From assembly GCA_009777955.1 (NCBI GenBank), contig WRKW01000003.1:62001-126000 (forward strand): 64,000 bases of DNA, read 5' to 3'. Positions 8,817 to 17,630 of the stretch are shown one piece after another (the first letter of the stretch is position 1; each line of letters begins with the position of its first letter). Under the pieces are notes generated by a model. It worked only from the letters and a program-made list of their open reading frames with translations, was not told the DNA's origin and did not search any database. The translations under genes were made by a program, and so were the position numbers. The DNA comes from Alphaproteobacteria bacterium (GTDB taxonomy: Bacteria > Pseudomonadota > Alphaproteobacteria > Rs-D84).

Positions 8817-10106
8817 ATGCGAAATCTTTATGATAAAAATGGAAACTTTGATCCATGCGGCGGCGCATTGGTGCGGACAGTTCGTGATTTACGTGGTATA
8901 GAGATTCTAGAAGACGGCATCATTCGTATTCATAGCAAGATTGCCGGTTTGCAAGAACTGGGTGGACTGTTGTCAAAACAGACATCAGATAAAGGCGGCA
9001 AAATCGCCGGAGATATTTATTCCGAAAAAACTTTGGCATTCAGGACAAATATTCATTTCACATTAAACCACAAAGTTGCAAGCCATATGGCTGGAAATTG
9101 GAAAGATGCGAAATATACCATCATTGGCAATATGCATGAAGTTATTCAGAGAAATGGTTGTCCATTGATGATAAATCCGGTCGATACTTATTGGAATGTC
9201 GGTACTGGCGCATTAGATATACCGGATGCTGTTCTGGTTACTGCCAAATCACTTTCGAAAAATTCCGAACCGTTAAAGGTCGATTCAAAAAGCCATATAA
9301 CAATAAAATCCGAAAACTTTAAAGTTTCTGACTTTGATGATGCAAAAGCTATTGTCGATATAATTGCAACCGGGATTAATGCCGTTACTGACAATGCTTT
9401 ATATTGGGAGCAGGCTGCGCGTATGGTGCCGGAAACATACGCGATGTCGTATGAAGTATTGTCTGCCAGAGAATTTTTGGATATTTTTGAAAAACCGCAT
9501 GAATTTTTTGAAGATAAACAGAATTTCAGCGCAACAGAATTATCTCGAATCATCATCGACATGTTTATCCGGGTTCTTGGGGACAAAAGAGATGCAAAAT
9601 ATGACCGCGCTTTGGAGCAAATTGTTTTAGATGCCACAGAAAGCGAAATGAATGCAAAGGGTATGGATATGGCAATTAACAAAGTTTTGCATCATTTGGG
9701 ATATCATACTGTTACAGGTGGATCGCATTATTCTCATGACAGTAAGTTTCAGGGTGCCGTAGACAAATATGCCAATGAAATAGGGGTTATGACCGGAATA
9801 CATGCCAATGATCCGACGGATATGTCTGATCTAATTGTAAAAATGGATTTTTCAAAACCTTTGCCACAGCTTTTACAGCAGTTGCCTGATAGCGTGGATA
9901 AATCGTTCATATGGTCGCCGGGTACTGTGCGGATATTGCGTAATATCTGGCCAGAAATTAAAAGCAAGTATGTCGATGAAATCAAAAAAATAAAAAAACT
10001 ATATGACCAGATCTATTCGGGAAAGTTGCGACGGGCAATGGATATGATAAACAAACAAAATAACACATATACGGTTTTGCAAACAGTATCCAATGAATAC
10101 GAATAA
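8817..10106 (+). CDS. Unknown 429-residue protein in the engB-addB operon
   Basis: I do not recognise this protein. It is soluble and has no signal peptide. A central segment near residues 73-105 reads TNIHFTLNHKVASHMAGNW and then KDAKYTIIGNMHEVI, with two closely spaced His that could be functional. The C-terminal 150 residues are helical and end in a Lys-rich stretch with KKIKKLYDQI. A second His cluster, HHLGYHTVTGGSHYSH near residue 290, might bind metal. It is packed between engB (2-base gap) and addB (14-base overlap), so it is co-expressed with housekeeping genes. HFTLNH-type motifs reminded me of host-directed effectors, but I cannot support that from this sequence. Confidence 0.7.
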   Translation: MRNLYDKNGNFDPCGGALVRTVRDLRGIEILEDGIIRIHSKIAGLQELGGLLSKQTSDKGGKIAGDIYSEKTLAFRTNIHFTLNHKVASHMAGNWKDAKYTIIGNMHEVIQRNGCPLMINPVDTYWNVGTGALDIPDAVLVTAKSLSKNSEPLKVDSKSHITIKSENFKVSDFDDAKAIVDIIATGINAVTDNALYWEQAARMVPETYAMSYEVLSAREFLDIFEKPHEFFEDKQNFSATELSRIIIDMFIRVLGDKRDAKYDRALEQIVLDATESEMNAKGMDMAINKVLHHLGYHTVTGGSHYSHDSKFQGAVDKYANEIGVMTGIHANDPTDMSDLIVKMDFSKPLPQLLQQLPDSVDKSFIWSPGTVRILRNIWPEIKSKYVDEIKKIKKLYDQIYSGKLRRAMDMINKQNNTYTVLQTVSNEYE

Positions 10107-12498
10107 AAATATTTTTTGCGCATCAAATCCAGCAAAATTGTCCGAAGCGTTATGGTCGTTTCTGGAACATCGTGATTTTTCCAGCGATATAATTTTTCTT
10201 CCAAGCCGCCGTGCCGTACGGTCAGTTGAAAAAATGTTGGTCGAAAAAGCTGGTGGGGCGGTTTTGCTGCCAAAACTTATAGCATTGGGCGAAGGTATCG
10301 ATGATGACGAATATGATGCTGGCAGAGATACAGTATCAAATCTTGAACGTGTTATTGTTCTTGCCAAAATGCTGTCGGCGCAGGATGATAGCGGTATTGT
10401 TGGTACTATTCCCGTTGCCAAGGATTTAATAAGAATGATGGATTATTTAGAAAACGAAAATGCATCCCGACATATAGATTGGATTGAACTTATCGGCGAG
10501 AAATATGCCGAACATTTTCAAGAAAAAGCCAGGTTTCTTAATTTGGCGTGTACCGTTATGCCCCTTGTATTCAAAGGGCGTGATACGATTGTTCAAAAAC
10601 GGAATATGGATATAAGGCAATGGATAACATATCTGGAAAAGCATAAGTTGGTTATCGACAACCGGAGATCAAAAATCATAGTTTGTGGTTCTACAGCAAG
10701 CGTTCCGGCAACATCTGATTTGATGGAATATATTGCGGGATTGGACAATGGTTATATAATACTGCCTGGTTGTATTCAAAATCCAAATCCAAACATATGC
10801 AATCCATATTATTCTGAATTAAAGTTTTTGGAACGCATTAATGTCATTCCAGGATATGTGAAAACTATTGATGTCGGCGAGAGTCCGATCGATTTTTTTA
10901 ATGATGCATTTTCCGATACAATTCATACCAGGTGTGATGCACAATTTGCATCGCGGTTCAACCGTATCGACTGTGACCGTGAATCAGAAGAAGCCGAAGT
11001 GGTTGCAGAAATAGCCACCAGTAAGTCGGGGCAGGGTAAAACCGTACTTATAGTATCGCCCGACATTTCCGCGGCGCAACGTATTTGCGAATCTCTGGAC
11101 AGGCGGGGGGTGGAATTTGATTTTTCCGGTGGTAAAAAAGGATCGGTTACCTCGCTGGGTCGATGGATTCTGCGACAGCTGGACGATAAAAAAAACATAT
11201 TTGATACATTGTTGCCCATGATAGAAGCAAGTGGCGAAAATATTGTCAGCGAGGAATCCCTTAAAGTTATAGAAGCGATGAAAAGTCTTTCGGATATTTT
11301 AAAATCAAATGGACTAGAATTATCTTTGGCCGATTTGCGTGCGGTAACCGCAGAGGCTTTGAATGGAGTATCTGTTCGACCACCAATGGTTGATGGATGT
11401 CTGGTTTCACTGGTCGGCACTATCGAATCTCGTATGCAGTCTGCCGATGTAATTATACTGACTGGGCTTAACGAAGGTATGTTTCCGGCATTGGGTTACG
11501 AAAACCCATGGCTGCCACGCCGGGTCGCTGATGCCATAGGTCTGCCACCACCAGAACGAAAAGTATCACTGATGGCTATGGATTTTATCACTTTATCCTG
11601 TGGTTCTGAAGTTTATTGGACGCGAAGCAAAATGTCCGGTGGTGGGGAAACTACGGAATCTCGTTTTTTATCGCGTGTCGCAGTGTCATCGCGGAATGCT
11701 GCTTTTGCTTCTTCCCTTGATGCTGTTGATTGGCTGGCGTGTGTCCGCGCATTGGACGAAGTTCCATACAAGCCATTGGATCGTGCCCCGCCGCGTCCGC
11801 CAGCAGTTAACGATGATGTTTATGTTACCGAATTGGAATTGCTGATTCATAACCCTTATGCTTTTTATGCGCGACATATATTGCGGTTAAAGCCGAAAGA
11901 TAATTTTGAACGTGATCCGGATGCAAGGGATTTCGGAATTATGGTGCATTCGGTTATAGAAAGATATGCAAAGGGCAATGTTGATAATATTGTTGCGGAA
12001 CTGGACAAGTGTGCACGCGAAATTCTGCCCGAAGGTTCAGTTTTATTTCATTTCTGGCACAAGCGATTTCTGGAAATCGCACCTGCTGTGACAAATCTGT
12101 TAAGTAAAATCGAAAATCCGGAAATTGAAGTATCCATGGAATGCAAGATAGCCGGACGCGGGGTGAAAGCCCGTGCGGACATGGCTTATGATAATACTGT
12201 GCTTGATGTAAAGACTGGTGCTGCGCCGAACCGCCGCCAATTAGAAGAAGGCAACATGCCCCAATTGCCACTTGAAGCTTATATGCGTGGGGCAAAAATA
12301 ATACAGTTTTTACAATTACGCAACCGTGATGTGCGGCTGATCGAATACAGTGGTGCAGAAGTCCGGGGAATGATAGATGCCGCCGTCGCGAAGACAACGG
12401 CATTATTCAAACAATACGGCCAGGATTTCGAACCGTACGAATACCGCGAAACGGGCGACGATAAATACAAACTTTATGACGATTTGGCAAGGCGATAA
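10093..12498 (+). CDS. addB: AddB-type double-strand-break repair protein with PD-(D/E)XK nuclease
   Basis: The helicase-like/nuclease subunit that pairs with AddA to resect broken DNA for RecA loading. The 801 residues contain a UvrD-like inactive helicase core (IIFLPSRRAVRSVE near 32, VIILTGLNEGMFPALGY near 450, ENPWLPRR) and a C-terminal RecB-type nuclease domain: ELELLIHNPYAFYARHIL near 580, then RADMAYDN, VLDVKTG near 704 and QLPLEAYM. The D, the DVK and the downstream Q/Y follow the PD-(D/E)XK pattern. At about 800 residues it is shorter than many alphaproteobacterial AddB proteins of about 1000. The partner addA, normally next to addB, is not in the window. It ends tail-to-tail with the acyl-CoA ligase gene. 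Confidence 0.85.
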   Translation: MNTNKNIFCASNPAKLSEALWSFLEHRDFSSDIIFLPSRRAVRSVEKMLVEKAGGAVLLPKLIALGEGIDDDEYDAGRDTVSNLERVIVLAKMLSAQDDSGIVGTIPVAKDLIRMMDYLENENASRHIDWIELIGEKYAEHFQEKARFLNLACTVMPLVFKGRDTIVQKRNMDIRQWITYLEKHKLVIDNRRSKIIVCGSTASVPATSDLMEYIAGLDNGYIILPGCIQNPNPNICNPYYSELKFLERINVIPGYVKTIDVGESPIDFFNDAFSDTIHTRCDAQFASRFNRIDCDRESEEAEVVAEIATSKSGQGKTVLIVSPDISAAQRICESLDRRGVEFDFSGGKKGSVTSLGRWILRQLDDKKNIFDTLLPMIEASGENIVSEESLKVIEAMKSLSDILKSNGLELSLADLRAVTAEALNGVSVRPPMVDGCLVSLVGTIESRMQSADVIILTGLNEGMFPALGYENPWLPRRVADAIGLPPPERKVSLMAMDFITLSCGSEVYWTRSKMSGGGETTESRFLSRVAVSSRNAAFASSLDAVDWLACVRALDEVPYKPLDRAPPRPPAVNDDVYVTELELLIHNPYAFYARHILRLKPKDNFERDPDARDFGIMVHSVIERYAKGNVDNIVAELDKCAREILPEGSVLFHFWHKRFLEIAPAVTNLLSKIENPEIEVSMECKIAGRGVKARADMAYDNTVLDVKTGAAPNRRQLEEGNMPQLPLEAYMRGAKIIQFLQLRNRDVRLIEYSGAEVRGMIDAAVAKTTALFKQYGQDFEPYEYRETGDDKYKLYDDLARR

Positions 12499-12501
12499 AA
12501 A

Positions 12502-12523
12502 AATCGCCGCGTATGCAGCGATT
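12502..12523. terminator. Bidirectional hairpin between addB and the acyl-CoA ligase gene
   Basis: AATCGC and GCGATT pair around a 10-base loop. A-rich sequence precedes it and a run of T (12533-12540) follows within about 10 bases. Its place between two convergent genes fits a shared terminator, though the T run is not immediately adjacent. Confidence 0.5.
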
Positions 12524-14107
12524 CTAGATTTCTTTTTTTTCTGGGTATTCTCCATTTATCAGCCTTTCGCGAACTACATGATGCTTGATTTTTTGCGTCG
12601 ATGTCAGCGGCAGATCATTCGTAGTTATCGCAAAGTGAATCACCCATTTATAACTGGCGATCTTTTTGTTCTTTTCGGTTATAGCATTTGCAAGGCGATT
12701 CAGGGTCATACCCGGTTCTATCTGGAACACTCCATAGGATACGGTTTTATTCTTTACCGTATGCTCGAACACTGCGACGTTCTTTACGCCCGGGATTTCC
12801 AGATACATGGCTTCCAGTTCATCTGGGTACACGTTCTTGCCGGAATCCAAAACTATTATCTGCTTTTTGCGACTGTGAAAATGGATTTCTCCGTTCTTGT
12901 CCATTGATACCATGTCGCCGGTGTTAAAAAATCCGCGCTCGTCAAATACTTCTGCGTTTGCTTCCGGGTTATTAAGATATCCATCAAACACCTGTCGCCC
13001 GCGCATCCAAAGGATTCCGATACCTTCTTCGTCCTTGTCCCGGACTTCGCATTCGTTATTGATAATCGGCGCGCCGACCGAATAAGGCAGACGGTATTTT
13101 TCCGGTTTTGAAATGCAGATGGGACCGACGGTTTCAGTTAATCCGTATCCCTGGATAAAGGCAAGCCCCAATCGCAGGTAAAAATTTTCCACCTCCGGTT
13201 TTGTCGAAGCCCCTCCCGCGATTAGCAATGTGGCCTTTCCGCCGAATACGGCCAGCACCGGATCCTGTATTTTTCGTACAAGACCGCCCAATCCGATTTT
13301 TTTAAAGAACGACCCGAACCGCAGTATAAATCGCGCCAGCCACCAAATCTTTTTCTTTTTCATACCGTCGATGATTTTATTGCGGAATATTTCGAATACC
13401 CGCGGTACGGCTGGGATGATTTGTGGTTGGAATTTTTTAAAGTCTTCCAAAATTTCTGTTGGATTTACGGTTGGCTGTAAAAGCGTTCCTGCCCCGTAAT
13501 GCAAAGTTGCCAACAGTTCCACAGCAAATCCGAATACGTGGTACATAGGCAGAAATCCATAGACTATATCGCCCGGCTTTATGTAATCGGACATGTCTTG
13601 AAGAGATGCAGCGCATTCGGTAAGATTAAAGTGAGTAAGCGGCACAATTTTGGGTATTCCGGTGGAACCACTTGTGAATGATAGTGTCGCAATGTCTTTG
13701 GATGCTATCGTCGCGGGTGCCAATTTGGGGTCTGTTTTGCTATCTTTTGTTTCGATGTCATAGAATTTGAATCCGGTGGTTTTGTAAAAGAATGATTTTT
13801 CTGCGATGATAAGCTTTGTATCAGTCAGGTTCGCCATATTATCGTACTCAAACGGAGTAAGGTTGGTATCAAGTAAAAGTGCCCGTGCACCCAGATACCA
13901 AATCGCGAACAGGGTCAGTGGAAATTCCATTATATTATGCGAAAGAATGCCGACTGTGTCATTTTGTTTGACACCAAGTGCCGCGAGCGATGTTGCGCGC
14001 GCCTTTACCAGTTCGGGGAAATCTTTGAATTTGATTCCTTCGCGAACGATAAATACATTATCGGGGTATTTTTTTGCGGTTTGTTCCAAAAGTTGATACA
14101 TTGTCAT
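12524..14107 (-). CDS. Long-chain acyl-CoA synthetase-like AMP-binding enzyme
   Basis: An adenylate-forming enzyme of 527 residues that activates a carboxylic acid, probably a fatty acid, to an acyl-AMP and then a CoA thioester. The P-loop is LSFTSGSTGIPK with TSGSTG at 145-150; later come GYGLTETVGPI, the hinge-associated TGDMVSMDKNGEIHF and a C-terminal Lys-containing domain. An 'acyl group on a carrier' role (acyl-ACP or lipid remodelling) cannot be excluded. The start at 14107 has AAGGA 7 bases upstream. It is divergent from xthA and stands alone, with no visible beta-oxidation genes nearby, so phospholipid acylation is a more cautious guess than fatty-acid degradation. Confidence 0.85.
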   Translation of the reverse strand: MTMYQLLEQTAKKYPDNVFIVREGIKFKDFPELVKARATSLAALGVKQNDTVGILSHNIMEFPLTLFAIWYLGARALLLDTNLTPFEYDNMANLTDTKLIIAEKSFFYKTTGFKFYDIETKDSKTDPKLAPATIASKDIATLSFTSGSTGIPKIVPLTHFNLTECAASLQDMSDYIKPGDIVYGFLPMYHVFGFAVELLATLHYGAGTLLQPTVNPTEILEDFKKFQPQIIPAVPRVFEIFRNKIIDGMKKKKIWWLARFILRFGSFFKKIGLGGLVRKIQDPVLAVFGGKATLLIAGGASTKPEVENFYLRLGLAFIQGYGLTETVGPICISKPEKYRLPYSVGAPIINNECEVRDKDEEGIGILWMRGRQVFDGYLNNPEANAEVFDERGFFNTGDMVSMDKNGEIHFHSRKKQIIVLDSGKNVYPDELEAMYLEIPGVKNVAVFEHTVKNKTVSYGVFQIEPGMTLNRLANAITEKNKKIASYKWVIHFAITTNDLPLTSTQKIKHHVVRERLINGEYPEKKEI

Positions 14108-14194
14108 ATCATTTTCCTTGTTTTTGGGTTAAGCGTGCGTGTATTATAGGGATAATATTGTTAAATAGCAAAAAAAATCACAAAGGGTTTTTCG

Positions 14195-14965
14195 ATGAAA
14201 ATTCTTACTCTTAATATAAATTCCATCCGTGCGCATGCCGAAAGCTTTCTGGATTCATTAAGGGAAATCCAGCCGGATATAGTGCTGGTTCAGGAAACAA
14301 AAGTCGAAGATCATATATTTCCACACATATTATTCGAACATCTTGGGTATAACATAAAGATTTTCGGACAGAAATCTTGGAATGGTGTCGCGATATTTTC
14401 AAAACTTTCCATAGAAGATGTTACGCGCAACCTTCCTGGTTGCTCTGATCCGGCCGCCCGAATGATGGAATGCGTCATAGATGGCCGCATTCGGATTATC
14501 AATGTCTATATGCCGAACGGGGAATCGATAGATAGTCCAAAATTCCCCGGCAAGATAGAATGGATGGAGCATTTTTCAAATCATATAGTACAGATGCTGG
14601 ATTCTGAAGAGCCGGTAATAATTGGTGGGGATTTTAATGTTGCGATAGAAGATAGAGATATTTGGAATCCGAAACAATATGAGGGAAGCTCTATTTCCGC
14701 GCCCGCTGCACGCAAGATAATGCGGAAATGGCTGGATGCCGGTTGGCTTGATTGTTATAGACATTTTCATCCCGATGCCGAAAATGCCTGGACCTGGATA
14801 GGATACCGGGGTGGTAGCCTGGGTAAGGGCAACGGGCTTCGCCTTGATTATTTCCTTGCGAATAGGGCGGCGGTCAAATTGTTAAAAAGCTGTGATATAG
14901 ACATGCGTCCGCGCATGGCTGATAAACCGACGGATCATTGCGGGTTGGTTTTGGAAATCGAGTAA
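14195..14965 (+). CDS. xthA: Exodeoxyribonuclease III (AP endonuclease)
   Basis: A Mg2+-dependent nuclease of the exonuclease III family that cuts DNA at abasic sites and trims 3' blocks in base-excision repair. The 256 residues show the metal and catalytic motifs: LTLNINSIRAH at the N-terminus, VQETKVED near 31, WNGVAIFSK near 62, IIGGDFNVAIEDRD near 142, RLDYFLANRA near 221 and the final PTDHCGL near 246. Length is normal. GGG lies about 9 bases before the ATG. It is followed by a hairpin shared with secB on the other strand. Confidence 0.95.
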   Translation: MKILTLNINSIRAHAESFLDSLREIQPDIVLVQETKVEDHIFPHILFEHLGYNIKIFGQKSWNGVAIFSKLSIEDVTRNLPGCSDPAARMMECVIDGRIRIINVYMPNGESIDSPKFPGKIEWMEHFSNHIVQMLDSEEPVIIGGDFNVAIEDRDIWNPKQYEGSSISAPAARKIMRKWLDAGWLDCYRHFHPDAENAWTWIGYRGGSLGKGNGLRLDYFLANRAAVKLLKSCDIDMRPRMADKPTDHCGLVLEIE

Positions 14966-14998
14966 AAAATCCGGCAAAGCCGGATTTTCTTATTTTTT
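14964..14998. terminator. Bidirectional terminator between xthA and secB
   Basis: A perfect stem AAAATCCGGC/GCCGGATTTT with an AAA loop, followed by TTTTCTTATTTTTT on the plus strand and with A-rich flank on the other side. It fits a rho-independent terminator for xthA and overlaps the 3' end of secB. Confidence 0.8.
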
Positions 14999-15415
14999 AT
15001 TCTTTTCTTCGTACAATTTCTGAAAATCCACTGGCTGCATTGCGAATGGCGGAAAACCACTTTCTGCGGTAGTGCGAACCACCAATGCACGGACGGATGG
15101 AAACAGCAATGCCGGAATATCGATAAGCAAAGTGCGTTTTAATTCTTCTTCTTTATCGGTCTTTTCCACCTGGACAAGCCCAGAGTATGTAGTCTCGATC
15201 ATGAATATCGACTTGTCATCTTGTTCCAATTTGGAATGTAGCTTTACTATAAGATCAACCATGTAAAGATTGTTCTCGGTTCCTTTTATTTGGATATCAA
15301 TGTTGATTTCCATCTTTGCCTGGCCGTTCTCTTGTTTAAAGAACAGTTCCGGCACATTTGGGCTTTCAAAGGAAAAGTCCTTTAAAAATTGAGACATAAG
15401 ATTGAATTGCGGCAT
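14990..15415 (-). CDS. secB: SecB, export chaperone
   Basis: A tetrameric cytoplasmic chaperone that keeps preproteins unfolded and hands them to SecA. The 141 residues carry the family hallmarks: FLKDFSFESPNVPELF at the N-terminus, LIDIPALLFPSVRALV and the GFPPFAMQPVDFQKLYEE signature near the C-terminus, which corresponds to the conserved GFPPL..PVDF segment. The start has AAGGAT upstream on the minus strand. Presence of SecB supports a proteobacterial origin. Confidence 0.95.
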   Translation of the reverse strand: MPQFNLMSQFLKDFSFESPNVPELFFKQENGQAKMEINIDIQIKGTENNLYMVDLIVKLHSKLEQDDKSIFMIETTYSGLVQVEKTDKEEELKRTLLIDIPALLFPSVRALVVRTTAESGFPPFAMQPVDFQKLYEEKNKK

Positions 15416-15486
15416 AGTTTATCCTTTTTTTTCGCAGTTGCTTATGCTAATATATCACGTGTATGGAATATTTCAAGGGGGTTGAT

Positions 15487-16605
15487 GTGAAAAAATTTAT
15501 GCTTGCCGCAATGGGCTTTGCACTTTTTTTGTCTGGTTGTGGCGATATGACACGTCATTCGTTCTGGTCCGGCCTGTTTTCTGATTCAGATTCCGGCAGA
15601 TCATCTGCATCTACATCTGGTTCATCTGGCACGGCAAAATCCCCGCAACACATAAAACCTGTCCGTTATTCCGATTTGCCGGGCTGGCGGGAAGATGACC
15701 ATCGGTACGCCCTTCGTGCATTCCGTAACACCTGCCAGGCCAGGTTGCAATATAGCGGTGCTGTTGTTCCCGATAGACAGCTTTTGGAAGAAAAATGCGG
15801 CATGTTGCCGCGCGAGTCCGCAAGCAGGGATGAAGTACGTCAATGGTTTGAAATCCATTTCCAACCATATAAAGTCCATAATGAATCAGGAAATTCAAAA
15901 GGATTGTTCACAGGATATTATTCCCCAATTATTCCGGCTTGCCGTAACAGGACGACCCAGTGTAACGAACCTTTGATGGCCCCGCCAGCGGACGGACAGA
16001 ACTTCAAAGGTATAGAGCGTCGCGAAATAGTATCAAAACAAATAGGTCGTCCGCTTTACTGGGCGAACATAGTTGATGTCCAGAATATACAAATTCAGGG
16101 CAGCGGCACCATACGGCTTGAAGATGGATCATTGGTAAAGCTGAACTTTGCGGGTGTAAATGACATGCCGTTCAAATCCATTGGCGGCCAATTACAGGAA
16201 AGAGGTATAAGGCCGTCTGGCGGATTCGGTGCCGATGCAGTATGGACGCACTTGCGTCAGAATCCTGCGCTGGCACAAGAGGTCATTAACAACAACCAGC
16301 GTTATGTATATTTTGTAGAAGCCCAGGCGCATGATGTGATTGGAACAATCGGCACGCCATTGTCGAAAATTCGCTCTATTGCGATAGACAACACGATTTA
16401 TACGCTGGGTCTGCCGGTGTATGTTGATACTTCGCTTTCCGATGGGCGCAAGTTCCAGCGTCTTATGGTCGCACAGGATACCGGTGGCGCGATAAGGGGA
16501 TGGGTGCGTGTTGATATATTCTTTGGTGTCGGGGACGAGGCATTCGAAGTTGCCCAAGGCCAATATGCCCAGGGCGAGAAATATATCCTTATGCCGAAAA
16601 AATAA
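15487..16605 (+). CDS. mltA: MltA-family membrane-bound lytic transglycosylase
   Basis: A lipoprotein that cleaves peptidoglycan glycan strands with formation of 1,6-anhydromuramic acid. I chose the GTG at 15487: AAGGGGG lies 5 bases before it, and translation gives a proper lipoprotein signal (KKFMLAAMGFALFLSGC) with lipobox LSGC. A reading from 15463 adds eight poorly placed residues. The MltA domain includes FTGYYSPIIPACR near 140 and LVKLNFAGVNDMPFKSIG near 220. The C-terminal 3D domain ends in MVAQDTGGAIRGWVRVDIFF with the conserved aspartates. The 372-residue length is normal. It starts divergently from secB. Confidence 0.92.
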   Translation: MKKFMLAAMGFALFLSGCGDMTRHSFWSGLFSDSDSGRSSASTSGSSGTAKSPQHIKPVRYSDLPGWREDDHRYALRAFRNTCQARLQYSGAVVPDRQLLEEKCGMLPRESASRDEVRQWFEIHFQPYKVHNESGNSKGLFTGYYSPIIPACRNRTTQCNEPLMAPPADGQNFKGIERREIVSKQIGRPLYWANIVDVQNIQIQGSGTIRLEDGSLVKLNFAGVNDMPFKSIGGQLQERGIRPSGGFGADAVWTHLRQNPALAQEVINNNQRYVYFVEAQAHDVIGTIGTPLSKIRSIAIDNTIYTLGLPVYVDTSLSDGRKFQRLMVAQDTGGAIRGWVRVDIFFGVGDEAFEVAQGQYAQGEKYILMPKK

Positions 16606-16644
16606 GGCTTTGGTATCAGAATATACCTTTCCAGAATAATTTGG

Positions 16645-16672
16645 TTGTCTTAGCCCACAAAATTCCTATAAT
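16645..16672 (+). promoter_or_regulatory. Sigma70-type promoter upstream of the DUF721 gene
   Basis: TTGTCT at 16645-16650 and TATAAT at 16667-16672 with a 16-base spacer. Transcription would start near 16679, before the small reading frame at 16695 and the DUF721 gene at 16822. Confidence 0.6.
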
Positions 16673-16694
16673 CTAACTTGAAAAGGATTATTAA

Positions 16695-16751
16695 ATGATA
16701 GAAATCGGCGCAATCTATAAGCATTGGAAAACAGGGGGAGGCACGATTTGA
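16695..16751 (+). CDS. Possible 18-codon leader peptide
   Basis: A short frame encoding MIEIGAIYKHWKTGGGTI, with AAAAGG 8 bases before the ATG and a sigma70-type promoter just upstream. It precedes the DUF721 gene by 70 bases. Its well-placed ribosome site suggests translation, but the peptide is not recognised, and it could be a gene remnant. The rest of the 216-base gap between mltA and the DUF721 gene holds no other supported feature. Confidence 0.3.
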   Translation: MIEIGAIYKHWKTGGGTI

Positions 16752-16821
16752 AAAAGTTTTACAGGCTGCGAAATAAGGTCTAAAAAAATACATTTCCGTC
16801 TTTTCAGCCAAAAATAAATTT

Positions 16822-17157
16822 ATGAACAAAGCCCCAAATCTTTCTGTCCGTAAATCTCGTCCGCAAAGTCTGGGTGGTGCGTTCGGCGGTCTTTTGCGCT
16901 TGTTTGGGGTGCGTGCATCCGATGCGGACTTGGCCGCAAGATGGCATGAAATCATGGGGGCAGAGCTTGCAGGACAGGCAACGCTTTACGGATTGTCAAA
17001 AGGAACAGGTGTAAAAAAAACTGGTCGGACGCTGATAGTCAAGGCTATAAACCCGGCGGGTGCCTTGGCACTGTCCTATCGCAAAGATGATATTATAAAA
17101 GCTGTGAATAAATATTTCGGCTATGCCGCGATTGATAAAATCACTATAAAAAAATAG
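16822..17157 (+). CDS. DUF721 (DciA-like) protein
   Basis: A 111-residue member of the DUF721 family. Members called DciA load or help load the replicative helicase in bacteria that lack DnaC/DnaI. Visible features are the segment LLRLFGVRASDADLAARWHE, with the family's conserved tryptophan, then the LIVKAINPAGALALSYRKDD core, which corresponds to the usual 'L.V.v.s.a.a.eL' strand-helix pattern. The KH-like fold is expected. It is monocistronic apart from the small frame upstream and ends at a long palindrome. The helicase-loader role is by family, not shown here. Confidence 0.75.
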   Translation: MNKAPNLSVRKSRPQSLGGAFGGLLRLFGVRASDADLAARWHEIMGAELAGQATLYGLSKGTGVKKTGRTLIVKAINPAGALALSYRKDDIIKAVNKYFGYAAIDKITIKK

Positions 17158-17169
17158 ACCCAAGTGCAT

Positions 17170-17239
17170 ATATGTTTACTAGACCAGCCGTCATTCCTGC
17201 GACCGGATAGCAGGCATGACGGCTGGTCTGGTAACATAT
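17170..17239. repeat. 70-bp near-perfect palindrome (REP-like), likely bidirectional terminator
   Basis: Arms of about 30 bases (ATATGTT, AGACCAGCCGTCAT and CCTGC blocks) mirror each other with one indel and two mismatches around GACCGGATA. The core GTCATTCCTGC resembles palindromic repeat elements scattered in many proteobacterial genomes. It sits exactly between two convergent genes and could terminate both. Confidence 0.7.
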
Positions 17240-17245
17240 CCGTTA

Positions 17246-17536
17246 TCACTTCTTTATTTTTTTCAACGCGTTCATTTCCCACCATGCGGCAAATGCAGGT
17301 GCCAGGAATATTACAAAACCTGCAATTTTCATGATGCCAAGCAAAATCATGATGTATGCGTCCGCTTCGGCTTTTGAAAAGCTTGTAAGCAATGCCATCA
17401 ACAAATCAAATATTGGTGTAATCGTAATAAGCCAAACAAGAAATACCGCCAGATAATTTATTAAAAACGCCTTGAAGAGAAAATTGCGTTTCATTAGCAT
17501 TTTGTTGTACTGATGTTCGATAAATTCTTTTTTCAT
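17246..17536 (-). CDS. Small two-helix membrane protein, unknown
   Basis: A 96-residue protein I cannot place in a family. It has a basic, amphipathic N-terminus (EFIEHQYNKMLMKRN), then two hydrophobic stretches near residues 23-50 and 66-83, and a basic tail KKIKK. Both ends are therefore likely cytoplasmic. GGATG is found upstream of the ATG on the minus strand. It lies downstream of ruvC in the same direction with a 94-base gap, so it may be separately transcribed. Confidence 0.6.
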   Translation of the reverse strand: MKKEFIEHQYNKMLMKRNFLFKAFLINYLAVFLVWLITITPIFDLLMALLTSFSKAEADAYIMILLGIMKIAGFVIFLAPAFAAWWEMNALKKIKK

Positions 17537-17630
17537 TTCAGCATCCTTTTGTTTGCGCGGATGATTCCACGATGTATGTATTTTATCATAATTTTTGGTG
17601 AAAAATGATAGAAAAGTCGATGAACTGTAA

